The position numbers and the translations under genes are program-made. From Lachnospiraceae bacterium (lineage in GTDB: Bacteria > Bacillota > Clostridia > Lachnospirales > Lachnospiraceae): 51,370 bases of DNA. Of the stretch, positions 1 to 7,505 are shown in pieces; position 1 is the stretch's first letter; the number at the start of each line of letters is the position of its first letter. A model generated the notes under the pieces. The model saw only the letters and a program-made list of their open reading frames with translations. It did not search any database and was not told the DNA's origin. The DNA lies in the NCBI GenBank assembly GCA_021770245.1, contig JAETRI010000025.1:1-51370 (forward strand), given 5' to 3'.

Positions 1-1
1 C

Positions 2-202
2 CAGGCGCTGAAAAATCATTATTATCTGATTCAGATCGGCCATATGATAGCGCAGGTAATGGAGGCATGGAAGAAGGTGTGGGAGAAAGCAGGGAAAAGC
101 AGGGAGCAGAAACACCGGAGGTTGCTGGAATCCATGAAGGGAATCCGACTGAAGGAAATACAGGAGGAATGGGAAGAAAGAATCCAGATACGGTTTTCAT
201 AA
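2..202 (+). CDS. C-terminal tail of a probable transposase, cut by the window edge
   Basis: The frame is open from the first complete codon and ends in TAA at 200-202, giving 66 residues with no start in the window. The readable part begins with ALKNHYYLIQIGHMIAQ and continues as a basic, helix-rich tail. In clostridial DDE transposases a similar C-terminal pattern (a 'K-N-H-Y-L' helix followed by basic helices) is common, so I infer the end of an insertion-sequence transposase. No inverted repeat or target duplication marking the right end of an element could be identified downstream. The assignment is by resemblance only and the family is not resolved. Confidence 0.4.
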   Translation, partial: QALKNHYYLIQIGHMIAQVMEAWKKVWEKAGKSREQKHRRLLESMKGIRLKEIQEEWEERIQIRFS

Positions 203-710
203 AAGAATCCAGGAAGGGGGTGGTGAGGAAGCTGGCGGGACAGGTGAACAGGAAGCAGAAAAAGGACACAGGGATTTTATGTGCCAAAAGGCACAGGCGT
301 GACCAGAGAGTTCCGCAGAGCAGGAATCCCGGGGTGTACAGGAGAAGGAATGTATATTTAAGCGTCAGAGCTGGTCATTCCGGCAGTCTCTTTATTTTTT
401 CCTGCATGTGTGCTATCATTTTCCTATCCGCAATCATCTAAAAAGCATATCAGGGCTCTTTTTCTCAAAAGTAGTAAATTGGTAGTAAATTCTGTTTAGA
501 ATCTTGCGGAAATGCTGTAAAATCAAGGGATTTAAGCATTACTATATACATTTAATTAAATGCTATTTCTCAAATCTTCTCTGAACCTTTCAAAGCTTGA
601 TAAGAACAACCATGCCTGTTGAGTAATCATAGAAAGGTATCCTCATTATATCAGCGGACGGGCAGCGGTGCAACCGGAACGGCATCAGCCTCAGGACAAA
701 CGCATGGAGG
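203..710. other. AT-rich spacer without a convincing gene
   Basis: About 500 bases between the transposase tail and the end of glgB. Positions 450-650 are clearly more AT-rich than the rest of the window. No open frame looks like protein. At its right end, 689-706 carries a CCTCAGGACAAACGCATG string that recurs on the opposite strand near 31.9 kb, and GGAGGTTAGTGCG at 707-719 resembles the Shine-Dalgarno end of the family-B leader repeat seen before the hydrolase at 48.97 kb. These look like remnants of the dispersed repeats. Confidence 0.4.
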
Positions 711-2558
711 TTAGTGCGCCGCCCGCTTTATCAGGTACACCCCGCTAAAAGCCGGAAGATCCAGGACGAGGCGGCCGGCCGCGGCTTTCCCGGCCGCATT
801 CGTTCCCTTTTCCTCTTTTTCCCCGGTACTGCTTCTGCCTTCTTTTCCCTTCGGGCCATATACGGTTCTGCCGCCGTAAATATCCCTGTCGCTGTCCAGC
901 AGGACTTCGTATTTTCCCTCCGGCACCTTAAGCACAAACCCGTCATGGGCCCGGTCGGAAAGATTGAATACGGCCGCGATCTCCTCCTTCCCGTCCGTGC
1001 GAAGGAAGGCATAGATGCAGTCCGCCTCTTCGTGGCAGTCCAGCCAGCAAAACCCTTCCCTGGCATAATCCTTTGCCCAGAACGCCGGATGCGCAAGGTA
1101 GAGATGATTTAGGTCTTTCATGAAATGCCGGAACGCATCATGGGCGGGATAGGAGGCCAATTCCCAGTCCAGCTCCCGCTTCTCGTCCCACTCCCGGAAA
1201 TGTCCCAGCTCATTTCCCATGAAATTCAGCTTCTTGCCGGGATGGGCATACATGTACATATAGAGCGCCCTGGCCTGGGGAAACTTCGTTTCATATTCCC
1301 CGCTCATCTTCTGCATGACGGTAGCTTTCCCATGTACCACCTCATCGTGGGAAAGCGGCAGCAGATAGGTTTCGTCATAATAATACATCATGGAAAAGGT
1401 CAGCCTGTGATAATCCCTGCTGCGGTATCCCGGCCCTGTCCGGAAATAATCCAGGGTATCGTTCATCCAGCCCATATCCCATTTATAATCGAACCCCAGA
1501 CCGCCCTCTTCCACGCTCTTCGTCACACCGGGAAACGAAGTGGAGTCCTCCGCCGCGAGCAGGATTCCCGGATGGCGGCCCTTCAGCCCCCGGTTCATCT
1601 CCTTTAAGAAATCCACCGCATTTCCGTTCACGCCCCGTTCCGGGCGGCCCTGCCAATAGATCATATTGCTGATGGCGTCCATCCGCAGCCCGTCCATATG
1701 GTATTCTTTCAGCCAATAATCCGCACAGGACTGCAGGAAGCTGCGCACTTCGCCCCGTGAGTGCATGAAATTCCGGCTCCCCCACTCGCTGCTGCCCACA
1801 TCGCTGTTGGGATATTCATACAGCGCCGTGCCGTCATACTCAGCCAGCGCATAGTCGTCCACCGCAAAGTGCACCGGCACAAAATCCAGGATGATCCCGA
1901 TTCCGCTTCGATGCAGCAGATCCACCATCCGCTTTAACTCGTCCGCCGTGCCGTATCGTGCCGTCGGGCTGTAGAACCCGGTTCCCTGGTATCCCCAGGA
2001 CTCGTCGCAGGGATGCTCTCCCAGAGGCATCACCTCCACATAATTATAGCCGTATTCCTTCAGATAAGGGATCAGCTCCTGCGCCAGCTCGTCGTAGCGG
2101 TACCAGTCCTCCGCCTCCGGCCCCTTTTTCTTCCAGGACCCCACATGCAGCTCATAGATGTTAAGCGGCCTGTCCTTACCGCTGCCCCTCTTTTTCATCC
2201 AATCCCCGTCCCGAAAACGGTAGCTGCCCATATCCCGGATGATGCTGGCATTATGGGGCCGAAGCTCCATCCCGAACCCATAGGGGTCGCAATGGTCGAT
2301 GAAGGAACCGTCCCGCCGGTAGATCCTGTATTTATACATCTGCCCCTCGCGGGCCTGCGGAATGCGGCACTCCCAGAAATTCCGGTCATGCACCCGATCC
2401 ATGGCCGTCTCCTCCCAGCCGTTCCACTCCCCGATCACCGAGATCCTCTCCGCCGCCGGAGCAAAGGTACGAAATACCGCCCCGTCCGGTCCCGGCCTGC
2501 AGCCCAGATACTCATATGCATCGAAAATCTTTCCCGTATAAAATCCGTACAAGTCCAT
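711..2558 (-). CDS. glgB: 1,4-alpha-glucan branching enzyme (GH13)
   Basis: Makes alpha-1,6 branches in glycogen by cutting an alpha-1,4 chain and transferring the piece; a cytoplasmic enzyme. An N-terminal CBM48-like module (about residues 15-120, GEWNGW) precedes the GH13 barrel. Visible catalytic residues are the nucleophile Asp in GLRMDAISNM (about 294), the acid/base Glu in LLAAEDST (about 337) and the third Asp in LSHDEVVHGK (about 405). The all-beta C-terminal domain carries a low-complexity Lys/Glu/Gly insert near residues 570-590. At 615 residues it is family length. I start at 2558 because GGAGG lies five bases before that ATG; the ATG at 2570 is part of that ribosome binding site. 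No other glycogen gene is in the window, so it stands alone. Confidence 0.95.
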   Translation of the reverse strand: MDLYGFYTGKIFDAYEYLGCRPGPDGAVFRTFAPAAERISVIGEWNGWEETAMDRVHDRNFWECRIPQAREGQMYKYRIYRRDGSFIDHCDPYGFGMELRPHNASIIRDMGSYRFRDGDWMKKRGSGKDRPLNIYELHVGSWKKKGPEAEDWYRYDELAQELIPYLKEYGYNYVEVMPLGEHPCDESWGYQGTGFYSPTARYGTADELKRMVDLLHRSGIGIILDFVPVHFAVDDYALAEYDGTALYEYPNSDVGSSEWGSRNFMHSRGEVRSFLQSCADYWLKEYHMDGLRMDAISNMIYWQGRPERGVNGNAVDFLKEMNRGLKGRHPGILLAAEDSTSFPGVTKSVEEGGLGFDYKWDMGWMNDTLDYFRTGPGYRSRDYHRLTFSMMYYYDETYLLPLSHDEVVHGKATVMQKMSGEYETKFPQARALYMYMYAHPGKKLNFMGNELGHFREWDEKRELDWELASYPAHDAFRHFMKDLNHLYLAHPAFWAKDYAREGFCWLDCHEEADCIYAFLRTDGKEEIAAVFNLSDRAHDGFVLKVPEGKYEVLLDSDRDIYGGRTVYGPKGKEGRSSTGEKEEKGTNAAGKAAAGRLVLDLPAFSGVYLIKRAAH

Positions 2559-2570
2559 AATAACCTCCAT

Positions 2571-2640
2571 TTCGGAGCGTTTACGCGACAGGGCATGCCT
2601 TCAAAGCTATTTGCGGCGCTCCGGCACAAATAGCCCTGCA
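2571..2640 (-). repeat. Family F leader repeat before glgB
   Basis: The outer ends TTCGGAGCG and CGCTCCGG can pair to close a stem over the element, and the stretch GCGACAGGGCA lies just inside. A second copy with the same order of blocks lies before lysC at 33481-33565. Both end a few bases before the ribosome binding site of a minus-strand gene. Function unknown; identified by eye from the two copies. Confidence 0.55.
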
Positions 2641-2690
2641 CCCCTCTGTGATCCCTCGGGCAGCGGCCGGACCGAAGAGGGGCGCAGGGC
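2633..2690. repeat. GC-rich hairpin, family D-like
   Basis: GCCCTGCACCCCTC at 2633-2646 pairs with GAGGGGCGCAGGGC at 2677-2690 with one mismatch. The GGCCCTGCG.CCCCT core resembles the long hairpins at 25.3 and 32.0 kb. It lies in the glgB leader, with no U-run on either side, so a terminator role is unlikely. Confidence 0.45.
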
Positions 2691-2762
2691 CCTCCCACAA
2701 TTGGCATACCTTCTGCATAACATTTAATTGACTGCCGTCGTTTATTCTGTTAGAATCATCTT

Positions 2763-2806
2763 AAAACAAAACTTCCCGGCAGGCTATCATCAATCCCGCC
2801 GGGAAG
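2763..2806 (-). terminator. Candidate intrinsic terminator, minus strand
   Basis: A perfect 9-bp stem (CTTCCCGGC at 2772-2780, GCCGGGAAG at 2798-2806). Read on the minus strand it is followed at once by TTTTGTTTTAA. It would stop transcription reaching the glgB region from the right, or act as an attenuator in a long glgB leader. No minus-strand gene ends directly before it, since the TetR gene runs the other way. Confidence 0.55.
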
Positions 2807-2918
2807 TAAAATAATTTACTTTTTATGGAAACTGTCTAAAAACACCTGGCCCATCCGGGGGCATTCCTCCTAGAAGAAGTGGAACGCGCCCTGTCGGAGG
2901 GCAGAACGGACATGACCG

Positions 2919-3464
2919 ATGGATCTGAGAATTCAACGCACAAGGACAAATATTCAAAATGCCTTCATAGAACTGCGCTCCAGAAAGCCCATTGAAAAGA
3001 TCACCATAAAGGAGCTTTCCGAACTGGCCTTTATTAACAAAGCCACGTTTTATCAACACTATCACGATATCTACGATCTGGCCGAATCCATGGAGGACGA
3101 ACTGATCGACAATATCATCGGTTCCATCCCCCATCCCGATACCCTGCTGGATCGTCCGGGGCGTGCCACGGTGGAAATCTTCCAGGCCTTTCAGTCCCAA
3201 ACCCGGCTTTTATATATCCTTTTCTCCGGGAGCAGGCGAAGCGTCCTGGTCACCAAAATAGAGGAACGGATCCGTGACCTGGTGATGCGCAGCCATTCGG
3301 AGTATGAAAGGTGCGCGGAAAAGGAAATTCTGCTCACCTTTGCAATCCAGGGCTCTTTTCATGCCTTCTTAAAGCACGGCGGGCAGGAACCCGAAAGGGT
3401 GATCCAAACCCTGGCGGAATACACGCAGAAAATGATAGCGCCCGGCGGAGAGGCTACTCCATGA
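2919..3464 (+). CDS. TetR/AcrR-family transcriptional regulator
   Basis: A 181-residue regulator. Residues 7-50 form a TetR_N helix-turn-helix of the divergent type: RTRTNIQNAFIEL, then KITIKELSELAFINKATFYQHY with the typical 'ATFYxHY' recognition helix. The remainder is a helical ligand-binding domain with no recognisable ligand signature. The ribosome binding site before 2919 is weak. Its 3' end overlaps the end of the convergent DUF3006-like gene by 11 bp. No adjacent plus-strand partner or efflux pump indicates its target; divergent glgB is the nearest possible target. Confidence 0.85.
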   Translation: MDLRIQRTRTNIQNAFIELRSRKPIEKITIKELSELAFINKATFYQHYHDIYDLAESMEDELIDNIIGSIPHPDTLLDRPGRATVEIFQAFQSQTRLLYILFSGSRRSVLVTKIEERIRDLVMRSHSEYERCAEKEILLTFAIQGSFHAFLKHGGQEPERVIQTLAEYTQKMIAPGGEATP

Positions 3465-3627
3465 TCCGGTACTGCAGGAATTCATACAAAAGCCTCGTGC
3501 CCTCCCTGATTTCCGGCGGCAGAAGAGCGCGGGCGACCAGCTTTAATTCCCCGTCCTCCTCGTCCGTCCTTCTCAGGTTTGCATAGTCTCCGTCCAGGCT
3601 TTCCACAACATACTCAAAGCTCTTCAT
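3454..3627 (-). CDS. Small DUF3006-like protein
   Basis: A 57-residue acidic protein starting MKSFEYVVESLDGDYANL and containing LLPPEIREGTRLLYEF. The pattern (hydrophobic start, 'G-D-Y-A', then 'LP..I.EG..L') matches the small beta-rich DUF3006 family, whose role is unknown. Its start lies inside the last codons of the parvulin gene (14-bp overlap), which suggests translational coupling; AAAGGG touches the start codon, so there is no well-spaced independent ribosome binding site. It is the last gene of the minus-strand series and runs 11 bp into the convergent tetR gene. Confidence 0.6.
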   Translation of the reverse strand: MKSFEYVVESLDGDYANLRRTDEEDGELKLVARALLPPEIREGTRLLYEFLQYRIME

Positions 3628-4768
3628 CCCTTTGCGGCTGCCGGAGCGTCCCTGCAGCCTGCCTCCTTCCGAAATATTCCTGGTACAGCTCAAAGAATCC
3701 TTCATGCCTTTCCCAGTCTCCCCGCGGCAGGGCAACGGAAGCCCAAAGCTCCTCGTTCAAGTTTCTGGCCAGGGAGGCCACAAAGGCGTCGTATTCCTGT
3801 TCAAACACCTCGTCCTTGCGTTTTTCCGCGATCTTTTGCTTGTTTCGGTCCGTTTCTTCCCGGTTGAAGGTGCTGATACATTTGATTACCTCGTATCCCC
3901 GGGAGGTTTCCACGACCCCGCTGATCTCTCCCTTGGCCAGGTTGAAAGCTGCTTCCTCAAAAGCCGCCTCCATTTCTCCCTTGCCGAAGGAAAGCGTCCC
4001 CTGGGAAACGTCGCTGTATTTCTCGATCAGGGATTCGAAGGCCTCACCCTCCGCCGCGGCACGGCAGACTTCCTGGGCCCGGTCGTATTTCTGCCGCTTT
4101 TCTTCCTCCGACAGAGGCGTGAGAGTGCCGTCCGCATTTTCCGTTGCCGTCCGGAGCAGGACATGCTGCACCGTGATGGTGCGGGCCTCGTCGTCGCTGA
4201 TTTCCGGATCCAGGTCCTGAATGATTTCCCGATAAACCTTATCTGCCAAAGCGTAGTCGCGGTACATGCCTTCCAGCGTCTCCCGGGAGATGCCCAGGGC
4301 CTTCTGTTCCTCCTCGCCCGTCAGAGCGAAATAGGCCTCCGCCGCCCTGGCCGCCGTCTCTTCCTCCTGGGCGGAGAGGGCGATTCCACGTACGTCGGCC
4401 AAGAGGGTCATGGCTTTGATCTGGGAAATTTCCGCCAGCACCTTTTCTTTCAGCCTTCCCTCCAGTTCCCCTTCCGCTCCTGCATGGTCCCAGATTTCCG
4501 GCCCGTATACCGCCTCGTACCGGCTGCGTTCCGTATCCAGGTAGACCATAATCTCCGCCCGGCTGCAGGAAGCATCCTCCAGGCGGAATACCTCGTCGAC
4601 CCGGAAACCGGTGGTTAAGACGATTTTCACCGGTTCCTCTCTGCCCGACGCGCCCCCGAAACCGTCCGCCGGGCCGCAGCCCGCGGTAAAGGCCGCAGCC
4701 AGGACTGCCGTCCACAAAGACAGCAGCCGCCTTACGGCGCCCCACCCGGCGCGTCCGATGTTTTCCAT
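3614..4768 (-). CDS. Peptidyl-prolyl isomerase lipoprotein (parvulin/PrsA/SurA type)
   Basis: Probably an extracytoplasmic folding catalyst anchored by lipid. Residues 1-30 form a lipoprotein signal (RRLLSLWTAVLAAAFTAGC). A helical SurA-N-like region follows (about 90-200). The parvulin PpiC domain spans about 215-320: ITVQHVLLRT, then FESLIEKYSDVSQ, LSFGKGEM and the end motif SRGYEVIKC. The C-terminus is helical. At 384 residues it fits PrsA-like foldases. The start at 4768 is chosen because GGGAGC precedes it; that site is the end of repeat A1. The frame stays open further upstream only because it reads through repeats. It lies 230 bp after the FAD dehydrogenase and overlaps the DUF3006-like gene. 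Confidence 0.85.
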   Translation of the reverse strand: MENIGRAGWGAVRRLLSLWTAVLAAAFTAGCGPADGFGGASGREEPVKIVLTTGFRVDEVFRLEDASCSRAEIMVYLDTERSRYEAVYGPEIWDHAGAEGELEGRLKEKVLAEISQIKAMTLLADVRGIALSAQEEETAARAAEAYFALTGEEEQKALGISRETLEGMYRDYALADKVYREIIQDLDPEISDDEARTITVQHVLLRTATENADGTLTPLSEEEKRQKYDRAQEVCRAAAEGEAFESLIEKYSDVSQGTLSFGKGEMEAAFEEAAFNLAKGEISGVVETSRGYEVIKCISTFNREETDRNKQKIAEKRKDEVFEQEYDAFVASLARNLNEELWASVALPRGDWERHEGFFELYQEYFGRRQAAGTLRQPQRDEEL

Positions 4769-4772
4769 GTTT

Positions 4773-4986
4773 GGCTCCCATCTGCGCGCCTTGGCGCGCA
4801 TACAAATCAGGGGGAGTGAAAGATTTGAAAAATCTTTCACTCTTATACCCATGCCTTTCCCGTTTTGGGTCTTCCCAAAACGGGAATAGGCCCAAATCCG
4901 TAAGATTGAAAATTTTAAATTTTCAATCTTACACCCCATGCCCGCTAATGCGGGCACAAATTCAATAGTATGAAAGCGTACTTCTT
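4773..4986 (-). repeat. String of six hairpin modules ending in a family A Shine-Dalgarno cassette
   Basis: In transcription order on the minus strand: (1) an AGTATGAAAG hairpin, 4960-4986; (2) GCCCGC/GCGGGC, 4938-4953; (3) AAGATTGAAAA/TTTTCAATCTT, 4902-4930; (4) CCCGTTTTGGG/CCCAAAACGGG, 4858-4882; (5) GTGAAAGATTT/AAATCTTTCAC, 4815-4839; (6) TGCGCGCC/GGCGCGCA, 4783-4800, followed by GATGGGAGC as ribosome binding site of the parvulin gene. Modules 3 and 4 (4844-4930) recur almost identically at 47699-47784 (family E). Module 6 is copy A1 of family A. Confidence 0.7.
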
Positions 4987-4998
4987 TCATACTTCTTC

Positions 4999-6405
4999 TC
5001 ATTTCCGCTCCATCGCTTTCAGAATGCTTCTCGCCACGCTGAGCCCGTTGGCGGAGGCCTGCTGCAGCCCCCTCGTCACTCCGGCCCCGTCCCCGATGGC
5101 GCGCAGCCCCTGCACGCTGGTCTCAAAATCCCGGTTCACCACCACCCGGTTGGAATAGAATTTCACTTCTACGCCGTATAGAAGCGTTTCGTCGCTGGCA
5201 AGTCCGGGAGTCACCTTGTCCAACGCCTCTATCATCTCCGCGATGTCCACCATGATACGGTGGGGGAATACCAACGACAGATCCCCGGGCACCGCATCCT
5301 TCAAGGTGGGAATCAGGTTATTTCGGGCCAGCCGCTCTTCCGTCGTCCGTCTTCCTCTCTTAAAATCTCCGAAGGTCTGTACCAGGATTTTCCCTCCGCA
5401 GAGCATATTGGACAATTCCGCTATTTTACGTCCGTATTCAATCGGTGTGCTGAATGGCCTGGTGAAATTTTTGGAAACCAACAGCGCGAAATTCGTATTG
5501 CTGGTCTTATACTCCTGCGACTTGTAAGCGTGGCCGTTTACCACCGCCAGTCCGCCTTCATAGTACTCCGTGGCCACCTCTCCGGAAGGGTTGGTGCAGA
5601 AGGTACGTACCTTGTCGTCAAAGGTGGGCGTATAGAAAATCAGCTTGGCTTCGTAGAGATTTTCGTTTAAAAACTGCATAACCTCGTCGCGCACCTCCAC
5701 CCGGACGCCGATATCCACGGTTCCCGGCGTGGTCTCTATGCCGATATCCGCACACCGGTCCTTGAACCAATCCGCTCCCTCCCGGCCCACGGCGGCCACG
5801 ATCTCCTTCCCGTAATAGCGGTCTCCGGAGCCGGTTACGATGCCCACCGCCCTTTGATCCTCCACCAGGATTTCTTCCACCATGGTGTGAAACAGCATAG
5901 TGACCCCGGCATCCTCCAGATGCTTTTGCAGCCTGGAATAAATCTTGTACCCCTCCTCCGTTCCCAGATGGCGGATGGGGCACTCCACCAGCTTCAGATT
6001 GGCGTTAATGGCCTTTCTGCGGATTTCCCGGATCTCTTTTTCCTTATCCACCCCGTACACCCGCTCGTCCGCGCCGAACTTCAGATAAACCGCATCCGAT
6101 TCCGCGATCAACTCTTTCGCTTCCCCATACCCCAATATCTGAGGCAGATTGCCGCCCACATCCGTGGACAGGGAAAGCTTTCCGTCCGAAAACGCTCCCG
6201 CACCTGCAAAGCCCGTGGTGATGGAGCAGGGCTTACAGCCCACGCAGACCTTTGTCTTTCTCTTCGGGCATTCCCTCTTTTCAATGGGACGTCCCTTTTC
6301 CACCATCAAAACCCGAAGGTCTTTTCTCTTTTCCATCAATTCATAGGCACAGAAAATCCCGCCCGGGCCTGCGCCGATAATGATCACATCAAATTTATTT
6401 TCCAT
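4999..6405 (-). CDS. FAD-dependent dehydrogenase (COG2509-like)
   Basis: A 468-residue flavoprotein. The N-terminus has a dinucleotide-binding motif (VIIIGAGPGGIFCAYEL, residues 7-23) and the acidic end of strand 2 (VEKG). A four-cysteine stretch, ECPKRKTKVCVGCKPC (about 45-60), precedes FAGAGAFSDGKLS, and a C-terminal FAD motif reads LRAIGDGAGVTRGLQQA (about 435-452). These are hallmarks of the COG2509 'uncharacterised FAD-dependent dehydrogenase' family; substrate unknown, cytoplasmic. The start is supported by TAGGAG eight bases upstream, supplied by repeat A2, which also holds the stop codon of the preceding PHP gene. Confidence 0.88.
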   Translation of the reverse strand: MENKFDVIIIGAGPGGIFCAYELMEKRKDLRVLMVEKGRPIEKRECPKRKTKVCVGCKPCSITTGFAGAGAFSDGKLSLSTDVGGNLPQILGYGEAKELIAESDAVYLKFGADERVYGVDKEKEIREIRRKAINANLKLVECPIRHLGTEEGYKIYSRLQKHLEDAGVTMLFHTMVEEILVEDQRAVGIVTGSGDRYYGKEIVAAVGREGADWFKDRCADIGIETTPGTVDIGVRVEVRDEVMQFLNENLYEAKLIFYTPTFDDKVRTFCTNPSGEVATEYYEGGLAVVNGHAYKSQEYKTSNTNFALLVSKNFTRPFSTPIEYGRKIAELSNMLCGGKILVQTFGDFKRGRRTTEERLARNNLIPTLKDAVPGDLSLVFPHRIMVDIAEMIEALDKVTPGLASDETLLYGVEVKFYSNRVVVNRDFETSVQGLRAIGDGAGVTRGLQQASANGLSVARSILKAMERK

Positions 6406-6409
6406 ATCC

Positions 6410-6448
6410 GGCTCCTATCTGCGCTTTGGCGCACGTATAAATCAGGGG
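6410..6448 (-). repeat. Family A leader repeat, copy A2
   Basis: On the minus strand it runs CCCCTGATTTATACG, then the small hairpin GCGC/GCGC, then AGATAGGAGC, ending five bases before the FAD dehydrogenase start. The TGA in CCCCTGATTT is the stop codon of the PHP gene, so the repeat fills the gap exactly from stop to ribosome binding site. Confidence 0.7.
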
Positions 6449-7257
6449 TTCATCCGCCCTTCCCCTTCCGGGAAGTCCGCCGTCTCCCCATCCATGCGGA
6501 TCCCCCTCCGGGAATACCACGCTTCCCGGTCCTTAAGCAGATAATCTTCCCCGCCTTTCACCGCACGGACAAAATCCGCCCCGTCCTTGATCCGCCGGGG
6601 AAAAGCCATTCCCCCGCCCAAAAGGCGTATGCTGTGCACATCCGACCCCGCCGTCATCGGAAGGCTGTGGACGGCGGCGTATTCCCTGGCCTGTTGGTCC
6701 GATTCCCCATTATGGCCCGAGGCCGTAAGCGGGTTGGTATGGCTGGCATTGACTCCCTCCACCCCGTCCACTGCCTCCGGAAACAGACGGATCCGGGGAA
6801 TATACGCTTCCTTTCGGAACGGATGGGCATGGATCACCATTCCGCCCGCCTGCTTTACGATCGTATGCTGCCTCTCCACGTCCGCCTCCCGCAGCTCGGG
6901 ATGATCCGCCAGCCATTCCGGCGTTAAGCCATAGATCAGAAACTCCGTCCCCTGATAGCCGGCCTCCCATCCGAAAAACACGTCCAGGCCGATCCTCTCA
7001 CCCATCCTCCCGGCATCCCGGTACCCTTGCGCAAACCGCTCCACCCATTCCCGCCAGGGAAGGCTGCGGTCCGCCGCCGTATTCCCTCCCCAGTTATGAT
7101 CCGTCACAAAAATCCCCGTATAGCCGGCCTTCTTACAGGCCTCCGCCACTTCCGCCCCCGTATTCCTACCGCAGGCACTCCCCTGGGAGGTATGCAGATG
7201 GGTTTCATACAAATAGGGAAACCGCTTCCCGATCTCTTCCGTAAACAGCTGCTTCAT
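6442..7257 (-). CDS. PHP-domain phosphoesterase
   Basis: A 271-residue protein with polymerase-and-histidinol-phosphatase metal motifs in order: ETHLHTSQGSACG (about 20), FVTDHN (about 48), MVIHAHPFRKE (about 140) and TAGSDVHS (about 202). The family hydrolyses phosphoesters using a bi- or trinuclear metal centre; the substrate here is not evident. The start at 7257 follows GGAGCGAGGC; upstream codons in the same frame are promoter sequence. A consensus promoter lies 43-71 bases before the start. It leads the series with the FAD dehydrogenase and the parvulin gene. Confidence 0.82.
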   Translation of the reverse strand: MKQLFTEEIGKRFPYLYETHLHTSQGSACGRNTGAEVAEACKKAGYTGIFVTDHNWGGNTAADRSLPWREWVERFAQGYRDAGRMGERIGLDVFFGWEAGYQGTEFLIYGLTPEWLADHPELREADVERQHTIVKQAGGMVIHAHPFRKEAYIPRIRLFPEAVDGVEGVNASHTNPLTASGHNGESDQQAREYAAVHSLPMTAGSDVHSIRLLGGGMAFPRRIKDGADFVRAVKGGEDYLLKDREAWYSRRGIRMDGETADFPEGEGRMNP

Positions 7258-7299
7258 GCCTCGCTCCTTTGCCGCCTGTACAGGCCTGTTCCTGATTTG

Positions 7300-7328
7300 A
7301 TTATATGCATATCCCCCAATAAAGTCAA
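7300..7328 (-). promoter_or_regulatory. Sigma-A promoter for the PHP-FAD-parvulin series
   Basis: On the minus strand TTGACT (7328-7323), a 17-base spacer and TATAAT (7305-7300). It lies between the terminator of the glycerophosphodiesterase gene and the PHP start. Confidence 0.8.
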
Positions 7329-7349
7329 ATACGGATGAAAACCGCGCAA

Positions 7350-7437
7350 AACGGATGAACGGCCCTGCAGCCCCTACGCCACCCCCGTCCGGCCCTGCGG
7401 CGCATGGTGGTCCATCGGGGACACGCTTTCGCTCAGC
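7350..7437. repeat. Truncated copy of the long GC-rich hairpin (family D)
   Basis: Read on the minus strand it contains GCTGAGCGAAAGCG followed by GTCCCCGATGG and CACC, the same order as the right half of the large hairpin at 48.66-48.69 kb, then GCCGCAGGGCCGG and a GGGCTGCAGGGCCGTTCATCCGT-like arm related to 25.3 kb (string split across the arm). Only one arm is present, so this looks like a decayed or partial element. It directly follows the glycerophosphodiesterase terminator. Confidence 0.5.
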
Positions 7438-7485
7438 AAAAAAACATCCGGGGAAAGCAGTCTGCATGTACTGCTTCCCCGGATG
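7438..7485 (-). terminator. Intrinsic terminator after the glycerophosphodiesterase gene
   Basis: CATCCGGGGAAAGCAG (7445-7460) pairs with CTGCTTCCCCGGATG (7471-7485) over 15 bp with one bulged base. On the minus strand the stem is followed by seven U (7444-7438). It lies 20 bases past the stop codon. Confidence 0.88.
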
Positions 7486-7505
7486 CTCCTTCTATCGCTG
7501 CCGCC

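Noticed and set aside
67-441. A 124-codon plus-strand frame near the left end
   Set aside because: It overlaps the transposase tail in another frame, is rich in Arg/Gly/Glu without hydrophobic cores, and shows no family pattern. The in-phase reading from base 2 is the better candidate.
3628-3735. Longer start for the DUF3006-like gene at 3735
   Set aside because: The extra 36 residues overlap the parvulin gene and are Arg/Gly/Ser-rich, while the family begins at the Met of MKSFEYVV.
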